Positions 9,095 to 19,600 of a DNA stretch of 64,000 nt are shown here, piece by piece. Each line of letters starts with the position of its first letter. The stretch's first letter is position 1. The translations under genes and the position numbers were made by a program. A model generated the notes under the pieces. It did no database searches and was not told the origin of the DNA. It saw nothing but the letters and a program-made list of their open reading frames with translations. Location of the stretch: NCBI RefSeq assembly GCF_032062135.1, contig NC_092866.1:26284789-26348788 (forward strand), written 5' to 3'. Source of the DNA: Pyxicephalus adspersus. Its lineage: Eukaryota > Chordata > Amphibia > Anura > Pyxicephalidae.

Positions 9095-12000
9095 GCAATC
9101 TCTAATATAAAAAATATATTTACAAACTACCTTCATTCCCTTTAGGTTAGGCAGGGCAGTGTCCCACTGATATATCTACTTTGATCAATGAGGGGAGAAG
9201 TTTATTAGCAGGAATGTGGGGATGGGGTGTAAACATGTTTTTCATTTTTTGGCTTGAAATTAAAAACCTCTTTTTTTCCCTATTTTTCTGTAACATTTTT
9301 TCCAAAATATTTTATAACCTTAAATCAGACAATATTTTTTATCACAGTACATCTTTAGACACTTAAGTGTGTTCAAAGGAGCTATCACAGATTTTTTTTT
9401 CTCTGTATTTAACCCAAAAAGTCATAGAATTGGTGTGAAAAATACATGCTGTAGTTATGTTAATCACACTTTGAAGCAGTGTTGATTTACTTTTTTTCTG
9501 TTTTAGGAACAAAACTTGACTCGCCTGGTGTGGCCTTTGCAGTTGTTGCTGCTTGTCAAGTCCTAGGTCTATCAGACGTGCATTTAGCTCTTTCTGAAGA
9601 CCATGCATGGGTTGTGTTTGGAAAAGAAGGGGAGCAAACTGCTGAAGTAACTTGGCATGGCAAGGGTAATGAGGACCGAAGGGGACAGTCTGTAAATCCA
9701 GGCATAGTAGAAAAGGTGAGAAAGATACATTTCCATAATTATAAACTGTATGTCTATAATACGGTTTAGCAATTCATTCAAGGCAACACAGCTGTGGAGC
9801 TTCAGAATACCAAGGTGAAAGCTTTGTCTGAGCTTCCAGTATAGTCGTTTTTTGTATTATGCCTTCCAGAAACCAGAAAGTGGGTCTTCTAATTCTACCC
9901 TTCTAAGTATCAGTTTCAGGGAGTTTTGGGTGCCGCAATTATGTTCAATTAATAATATTTACATGATGTAACAGGTTTCTAACCCCCACAACAAGCACAG
10001 GACTAGATATATATCGATAGAACCGCAGGGCATGCTGGTTCAGTTCCATCCCTCCCCTATGTCTCATCCTTATGCAGTGGATGTACTCCAGAAAAGGAGT
10101 TTCTCTGGCCATCAATTCCTGTGACCCTAAAATTTGTTAAAGTTGGGTTTGAGAATGGCATATTAAAGGTTCAGATATCAGCCTTGTCTGTCTTCTTAGA
10201 GTCCAAACTAGCAGCAATCAAATGGTCAAAAGAGGAAAAAAAAGGAATTTATCTTAACACTTAAAACTGCATTTTTGTTACTACCATTACTAACATTACA
10301 TTATTAGGCCATTACTACAGCCTGTATCTTGGAATTTATCTATTAGGCTTAGTCTACACGGACTGTTTCCCCAGCGTTTAACCTGAGGCTTTTAAAGCCC
10401 ATGCTTGAAATCTCCATGCATTGCAATAGGCTAATCTACACCAGGACGTTTCCTTCAGGCACGTTTTCGAGCTTTATCTTAAAGGTTGCTTGCAACGTTT
10501 AAAAAACTAAAACGCAGGATAAACGGGGGAAAACGCTTGAAAACACCCCCATTGAACTCAATGGAGGCTTTTACAAGCGTTTTTAAGCCTTTTATGAACG
10601 CTTCTAATGAAAACAATCGGAGCTTTTAAAAATGTTTTTAGCAGGTCTTTGGAATCTGGAAGCTCCCTTTAATAAGGAGACTCCCAGATCTCCACCACCT
10701 CACCCTGGGGAATAAGTACAAGGGTGCATAAAACCCCTTACTCATTCCCTAAAAGGGTTAAAATTTGTGTAAAAAATTGGACGAGGCTTTAATGTCAGCC
10801 ATCCATGACGAAATGGTTGACCGGCAACATGAAACCTTGTCCAGGACTTAGGGAGACAAGTCAGTATACAGATGATACTGTAAACCAAAGGAGGATATGG
10901 GACTCACGAGAGAGGAGGTGTACAGAGAAAGGAGAATCGGTCCAAGGACTGACCCTTGGGGAACATCAACAGGAAGGAGAGTAGGAGAGGGGAAATTACC
11001 ATTTGAAAGAAACTTGAAAGGAGCAGTCAGACAGGTAGGAAGCAAAGCAAGAAATAGCAGTGTCACTACCTGGTGACTTTCTACTGCAGGTGGCGCTAGC
11101 AAGATCTATATAGATTTTTAGGATTATTGATGCCACTAATGTTTATGAATAAATGTCAAGAGTGTTTATTATAAAAATAAAAGCCCTATAGTTATAATAG
11201 ATTGCCTAATAATGCATAACCGGAAACTGTTTATTTTATTGTTTTTGTCCTCCTATTCGATGGTGACTGCATATTTTCATGGTCAGAGCCACATGGCACA
11301 CCCAACTTCAAGACATCAATGATCTTTTTAGCTGGTGATTTTCTACATTATCACTGCAAAGGTGTCATTCTTCCTGCTAGCTATGTTAGGGGCATTCTTT
11401 TTCACTGGCTACCAATGTATTAGTTTCATTAAGGGTCGGGGGAGCCTGAGATGTGAAAATTATTTTAAGGGTACAGAAAACAGGACTATTAAATGCTTGT
11501 TTTTAAAAAATAAAATAAGTTCAGTATCTCTCCTTCAATATTACTTTTCATCTGTTTTGCCACATGCTTAGGTATCCAATGGCTTTGGGTAATTTGGCAG
11601 ACCTTGAAGACCTTGCTCCAACACCTGGGCGTCCAGAACCCCTTGAACTCTATCACAAGGTAATAGTCTTCAATTATATCCTTGTAACTTATAAACTTAA
11701 TAGGAAACTTCCAGGTCCATTTGTTTCAATGGAAACAATTGATTCTTGCGAGGGAATGTCAGATTCCCCGTTTTATAAATAGAGCTTTTTGTGTTCTAGC
11801 AAATTTGTGCTTGTTGCAGTACAGGCAGTTTGGGGATATAATAAACAAGGTTTTTTTCGCTTTTAGTAGGCTTCTTCCGGGTAGATATGACTTGCGATGT
11901 AATAGATGTCCGCTCAATTGGACCGAGTGTATTGATGGAGCTTCTTGGGCTTCATGGAGTTGGAAAGTGTCAAAGTCTGAGATGAAAGGATGACGTTCAA

Positions 12001-13595
12001 ATTGCCAAAAGACATGTAAAGACAAATCAGCAGAGAGCTGAAGCAGTTAAACAGCGGAACAGAGACGCCTAGAGGCATCTGTTAGGCTGCTGTAAAGGCC
12101 CTGAGAAATGTTTGCTCATACAGAAACTCTTAAAAGTGATTGCTAAAGAAAAAAAATGCACCTTTCCAGGAGATAGGTCACCGAGGGGGTTAACGTTGAT
12201 AAGCTTGGGGCATTTGATTAATCTGCAAACATTTTATGGGGGCTGATCACTAAGGTGTTATTGCACATAATTATTTAAAAGATGACAGGTTAATAGACAT
12301 TCTCTACTAGTGTAATAATTGCCTAGTGAACATTTTGTGCTTGGTCCAAGAATGAATATTGGTAAGTCAGGTGTATTTTTTCCGGGGTTAGCATACAGAG
12401 TATTATACAATGTATGTGTTACACTACACACACTCCCAACACTAAACATTTCCACGAAGAACATGTTAAATATGTAATTAGCATGGTGTTAATGTGGGTA
12501 CTGCACAGTGAGGAGTCATCAGAAGGCAACCTGAAAATTGTGTGTGTGTTGAAGGAAGGATACAAGGAAAGACCAATCTGTGTGGGATGGAAGTTAAGCT
12601 ACTTGGGAAAGTGGGAGGGACAAGTTGGCATGTTCTGGATGAGACCTAATTAGGGAAAGACCATTTTCTTTGCTTGGAGGGGTTTTCTCACTAGAGAAGG
12701 AAAAATCTGGGTGCTGAAGATAGGATCTCAGTACTTAATCAGCAAGGTAAATTCAGGCTTGGAAGCAGAATTCCCTAGATAAACATGCCTAAGTTAAAGA
12801 AGAAGTTGAAGAGGAACTAAACCCAAAACGGCAAAAAAAAAAAAAAAAAATACACTTACCTTCAATCCCGCAGGCAGTGCGATTGCTCGGGAGGGGGTGG
12901 GTGTCCTGCGTCGTCCCGGAGCCGGCGCTCCAGGTGCCGCCGTCTTCTCTTCTTCCTGTTCTTTTTTTTACGTCACCCTACCCAGACTTTTTACTTACCA
13001 TAAAATGGTTGTCTAAAATATTTTTTCCACTTGTTTTTCTTAAAGGCTATACAGTCTTCCAAACTGCACTATGAAAACCAGCACTTGTATCCACACATTT
13101 ATTTGGCTGCTTATCACTGCCGGAACAAGGATGTAGGAGAAATATTGTATATTTTTTTGTAAATAATGCTACTACATTCTTTTGCTTGCCAAAAAGCCCT
13201 CTTCTTTATTCTCTAAGTGTAGATTTTTTTTTATTACAAATGTGATGTTTTCAGCCCTATGTGTGAAATTGCTTGTTTTTGACGCCTTAACTGCTATAAC
13301 TTTACTAGAATTCCACCAACACAAACCTATGAATGAAGTATCTAAAGATAAGTTCATTGTACAGTATAGATGTGGGCTTTAAAAAGCAATCAAATTATTG
13401 GGCCATAGTTCATTGATGGTAAAAATAAATATTTTTACTATTTCTGAGTGCATAATTCAAGAAGTTGAGTGGATAGTCTATACATAAAATGCATGGACAA
13501 ATTTTATCAGCAAAGCCTTATAAATGTGACATACCTTATCCCTGCTGCTCCCAAAACAACTGGAATAAACTGATGTAGTGACAAACAAGTATATG

Positions 13596-13631
<36 letters not shown>

Positions 13632-16600
13632 CAATAAAACTCATATTTTACCTTTTAGAACTCATATTGGAATTGCATAGCCAAACCTTTATTTAACCTC
13701 CCAACCGCTAACCCCGTACTTTTCCGTGCAAAAAATATTTGCAACTATCGATAACCCCGCACTTTTATATTAGAATCTCACTTACCTGGTCCCGCTGTGC
13801 TCATCCAGCGTCGGGTCCGTGTTCCAGCGTCGATCTCCCTCTCCAGCGTTGGGTGCCGTCTCCTATACCAGCGGGACTGGTAAGATGCCGGCTGGCTTCT
13901 TACCTGGTCCCGCTGATCGTCCCACGTCGTTCTCCGTCCAGCGTCGGGTGCTTCTAACACAAGAAGCCGGCCGCCGGAGAAAAAAAAAGCCGACCGGCTT
14001 CTTGTGTGTGCGTGATGACGTCGGCGCGTGTGCGGGAAATTCAAATTCAAACTCATTCATTCATTTTGTATTGGATTGAATACAAACTCCTGTATCCAAT
14101 CCAATACAAAATAATTAAAAATAAATACAAAGTATGTTTTTTGAATTGGATTGGATACAGGAGTTTGTATTCAATCCAATACATAATGAGAGTTTGAATT
14201 TTGTTCTCATTTTGTATTGGATTGAATACAAAGTCCTGTATCCAATCCAATCCAAAATAATAGAAAATATATTTATGTGGTTTTGTCTATAGGTATGTGA
14301 CGGACACTAGGGAGGTGTTTTAGAAAAATATATTACTGTACATTATACCGAATTATCGCATTATCAGTATTGGATTAATTACAAAGTCCTGTATCCAATC
14401 CAATCCAAAATAATAGAAAATATATTTATGTGGTTTTGTCTATAGGTATGTGACGTTGGACACTAGAGAGGTGATTTAGAAAAATATATTACTATACAGT
14501 ATACCGAATTATCGCATTTTCAGTATTTTTCATTTATTTATGTATTCTTGTTTAAGCTGAATTTTGTGTTTTTCCTTTAATTTTATTAAAAGTAATTTTT
14601 TTTTTTTTTACATGATTGTGTGTTTCAAACATTTTTTATATTCATTATATCTACTAGACCCCTATTCAGACATATTTCTGTAAGTTACAGGTCTACAATT
14701 TAAAAAAAAAAAAATCATGAAAACCTGTAACGCTTTTGGTACAGAAATCTAGACATCAGTGTAAGGCCCAGGTGGTTAATAGATGTTTTATCTGCCCAGA
14801 TCTTCAAAACCAGAACAACTCAGCAACAATGCTACAATCACAGCCCAAAAAAAAATAAAATAAAAATTATTTGGACATTTAGTACTAAAAAGTAAAAATA
14901 TTGTTGTATAACAAATAGGAGGGAATACAGGTAGTGACCTCAAGGTAGTGTCACTACCACATGCTATATTTATCTCTTATTTGTTACATTGTTACAAAAA
15001 TTATATAATACAAGGTACTAGTGGCAAGAATATTGTTGATAGAAGAAAACCACAAAAAAATATGACTATTAAAAGGGTGTCATAAAATGGTATTTACAAA
15101 AAAGTATAAAGGATATCTGGGTATTTAAAGCGTGGATCCAATATGTCTCCTTTTGAGACATTTTGTTTAATTTATTTGCATTAGATAGGAAAGCAACATT
15201 CCCCAGGGGTTTTGGTCCATATTGACATTCTATCATCACATAGTTTCTGCAGATTTGTAAGCTGCACATCTGTGATGTAAATCTCTTGATTCTACCATAC
15301 CCCAAAGGTGCTTTACTGGATTGAGCGCCTCCTCTTTGACCTCACATTATCTTTGTCCCTTTGTCACATTAAATTAGCAAACACTAATTCAAAATACTGT
15401 AATTTCCACTTTAAAGTGACCTTATCACCACTGCACACAAACAGATGCTTACATCCAGTAGACATGGTCCCTTTGTTCAGGTTCTGGTCAAAAAAACATG
15501 TATTCCTTTTGAAAACCTTACGGTAGCTCCACTTTGGACCTGGTGTCACCAAAGCATCTTAGGAAAATGTGTGTATTATTTACGGACAGCATAGAGTCTA
15601 CCTGAAGAAGTGCCCTAGGCTTCAGTAAATTTACAAATCCCCAAAACCTTTAGTAAACAGACAAATAATGTGAGTGTATGTGCAGTAAAAAAATAACCAA
15701 AAGTTCATCATGTTGCTGCATTTACAGTGTGGGTTAAAGATTTTTTTTAGTGTTCACACAAAATACTTTGTCCTTTTGTTTTGGTACTGGGTATTGTTTG
15801 TTCCTAAATTTTAGGATTACTAAAAGTAAAGGCAATGTTTGGTCACCTTGGGCCTACTTTGGAATTGCATGCACATTATCAGTATATTTATTTCTGTTTT
15901 CCATTTTTGCTAATTACTGTCTGCCTATAACTCATTGGTGTTTACCTTTTTCTTAGGTATAACTATTGTCGTGAGGATGAGGAAATCTACAAAGATCTTT
16001 TTGATATTGCCAATGACTTGATACCTAATTTACTAAAAGAGGAGGCAACATCCAACAATCAGGTGAATAGCTATTTGTTTCATTAGCTTGTCATTTACTA
16101 GCTATTTATTTTGGTATTTATTTTTTTGCAATCTTATATTATACAGAAGGAAGGAATAAAAGGATTTAAATAAAGCTATAATGTTAAGCAAAAGGCACAC
16201 TGTCACTGAGCAATACATACACACACACACACACACATACATACATACATACATACATACATACATGCAAATATACCTCTGACATATACCACAGTGCTGT
16301 ACAAAGATCAGCCGTGCACTCACATGAGTCTGAGTCCAATGTCTAGCAAGTTTGGTTAAAATGTCCCCATGCGTTTCCTAGTGATTACATACACACATCT
16401 ATATCTATAACACATACATACAAACATACATCCAAATATAGTTTGACATATAGCACAGCACTCCACAAAGATCAGCGATTCACTCACATGAGTCTGAGTC
16501 ATATGTGTAGCAAGTTTGGTTGAAATGTCTCCATGCCTTTCCTAGTGATCACCAAATATAGTTCTGACATATAGCACAGCGCTGTACACCAATCAGCGGT

Positions 16601-19600
16601 GCACTCACATGAGTCTGAGACATATGTCTAGCTGGTTTGGTTGAAATGTGTTGATGTGTTTCCGAGTGATGGTGGAACATAGCAAGTTTGGTTAAAATGT
16701 CTCCATGCATTTCCTAGTGATGACATACACACATACAAACATACATCCAAATATAGCTCTGACATATAGCACAGCGCTGTACAAAGATGCTGGTGCACTC
16801 ATATCTTCTTCAGTTTTGAAGAGTGTTAGTAAACCAGGCAGATAGTGTTAGTGCATATAGGACTATGCATATACTGTTAGAGAATATATATTCTTAGTCT
16901 GTATGGTGTACATACATTGGATAACATTACCGAAAATCAACAATTTTAAAAAGAGTTTCTTAAATTTAGCTGCAATGTACCAAAAGAAAGCCATATTTGT
17001 CATGAAAAAAAAAATGATTTGAATAAACAATAAAACCTGGAAGTTTAGTATATTGGAACTACGTGGTTAAGCTTTATAGCCACACCAAACTTAATTTATT
17101 ATTGTTTCTGGCTTTAGGCTGGTTCTGCTCTTCAAGATCCATCTTGTTTTGCAAACCTTCTGCGTTTTTATGATGGTATCTGCAGGTGGGAGGAAGACAG
17201 CCCAACACCTGTGCTGCATGTGGGATGGGCAACCTTCCTTGTACAGTCACTTGGTAGATTTGATGCTCAGGTAAGTAAAAACAAAGAATTATTTGTGAGA
17301 TAGTTACATTGTTACAAAATCAGGAATCCATGACATTCAGCCTATGGGAACAATATTCTACATATAACATCCTTTAAACCAATCTTACGCAACCTTACAA
17401 AAAGTGAGTTTTTAAAAAAATATATATATTTCTATATAACACCCTATCAACCCTTTATCCTAATCAGCTCTATTTAGTTGCTTTCTCTCCTTAGCATTTA
17501 CTTTTCTGCTAATTTTGTAATAATATGTAGGGGACATGTGCATTTTGGAAAAGCAATATAATGGATATAGTCTAAATATGTGTTTCTGCTCTGGATGTGT
17601 CTGGTCTGCAGGAAAAAGTTGTCTAAAAAGAACACCACAAGACTGCCTTTGATCATATAGGCAAAGTCCAAACCCTTTGAGTTAATGTGTTGTGGATGTC
17701 AAGAAAGTATATTTCAGAATTTGATGATGATTTGATGAGCCCATTCATGCTTAGCTGTTTTTATGCAGCAAGACGTATAAATTTTGCTACATACAAATGT
17801 GTTCCTTTTTGGCTAGTTTACATCTATGTAACAGGTACCACATCCCAAAAATGACTAGAAGAAATTGTAGCAAAAAAGATGTGGAATTCAAAGGTACCAG
17901 TCACACACAGAATATGAATATAAAATCAATTCATCCTTTCTAAATCACATTTCAAAAATTTAGATATACAAACAACAGTATATATGCTTATATTGTGTTT
18001 CACTACAAACATATATATTTCATATATACATTGCTGGTGTAATCTAAGCACTTGAGTTTGTACATTCATAAATTCATATGCCCTGCCCATAACTTAACAT
18101 TACTTTTGGTTTGGTTGGTACTTTAAAACTATTACCATTGGGTATATTACCACCCTACAGAAGTAGGATGCTAAACATAAGACAGCTGGAAGGGCAGCTC
18201 ATACTGGTGACCAGATTACTCACCTGAGAATGGGGTTTATTTCAGGGCTTTTATCGCCTGAAGGAATCATAAATGTGCTGAACAATTCCGCCAGGGTCCA
18301 ATCGGTCAACCCCACAGCCATGGTAAACTATAAACCATCAGGGAGGACCAAGCAGGAGGAGGTGTTTCTCATTTTCCATGCTAGGTAGAGACTGTATAAG
18401 CCAGGCATGGGCAAACTTCGGACTGTTGGGCTTTTTTAATTCGGCCCATCAAATATTAGTATAAAAATTGTCCAAATTATAGTAAAGACCGCATTTATTT
18501 TGTCTTTTTCCTGCAATACCAGTTAATCACACTGGATGTTGCATTCCAGACACAATTGGCCTTGTCTGAACTATCCTCTTTATCTCACCTTTGCTATTGC
18601 ATCTTGCCCTTCGATAATCAGTGGACCAAACAAAAGAAAAGTTGACAGTGAGTGTTGAGTGTTTAATAAGAAGTGGATAGCCAATCCACTCAAAGTCTGT
18701 ATGTCCTTTTTGCACCGTTAAATCGTTCCTGTTATCAAATAATACAACATCAGCTACCACTTTTCCACCAAGCATGCTAACTACGCTAGCAACCAGTTAA
18801 TGCAAGAACAGGTTTGCAGAAAACTTAGAGACTAAGCAAAATATTTTTCTATTCAAGAGTCAAACACTATGGCAATTTTTTGGCTGGCATTCAATTAGCA
18901 AAAGTCAGCAAGCCTTTCTCCAAAGGGGAGTTTTTGAAAGAATGAATGGTAAAGGCCGGCGGTTACATGTCCAGGGAGCAAAAATAAATTTCAAAAAAGT
19001 TTATCATGCATCTGTCTTGAAGGAGTAGTTCAGTTCCCTTTTTACTGAATTAATAATATTATTATACAGTATTTTTATAGCGCCAACATATTACGCAGAG
19101 CTTTACAAAGTCCATAGTCATGCCACTAGCTGTCCCTCAAAAATCTACTTGTCTACTTGTAATAGGACTTGCCTGTTTTTTACACACATATTCCTATTGC
19201 TTGTTTATGTCAGAAATTTTGACATACCCTGTTTTTTCTGCTTGGGAGGCTGAATACCTGGGCTATCATGAACTTTCACCAGTCACAGGCAGGTGTCCCT
19301 ACCACAGTCATATATCTTTAATACAGTCTAAGAGCAATTTTTTTGAGGAGGAAGCCAGGGTGAAAGGGCTTTTGAAATGTGGAAGGAAACGTACTTGGAG
19401 GAAACTCACGCAAACACGGGAAGAACCTGCAAACTCCATGCAGATAGTGTACTGGCTGATATTCTAACCATTGTGGGACCTGAACCTGATATTATTGGTG
19501 TTACAAAAACCACTGTTCAAAAATATAAGAGATTCTGCTTACCTTGTGGTCTCAGAAAACCACACTTTTAGAGTCCATTACATCGGCATTTGGGGTCATT

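Larger units (their letters stand above)
9716..11571. other. Region where MEN1 exons 4 and 5 are expected
   Basis: Reading all frames here I find no match to the conserved human exon 4 and exon 5 peptides. The content is unassigned AT-rich sequence, a GC-richer repeat of GCTTTTA/ACGTTT words at about 10340-10680, and an L2-type LINE fragment at 10848-11040. Confidence 0.6.
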
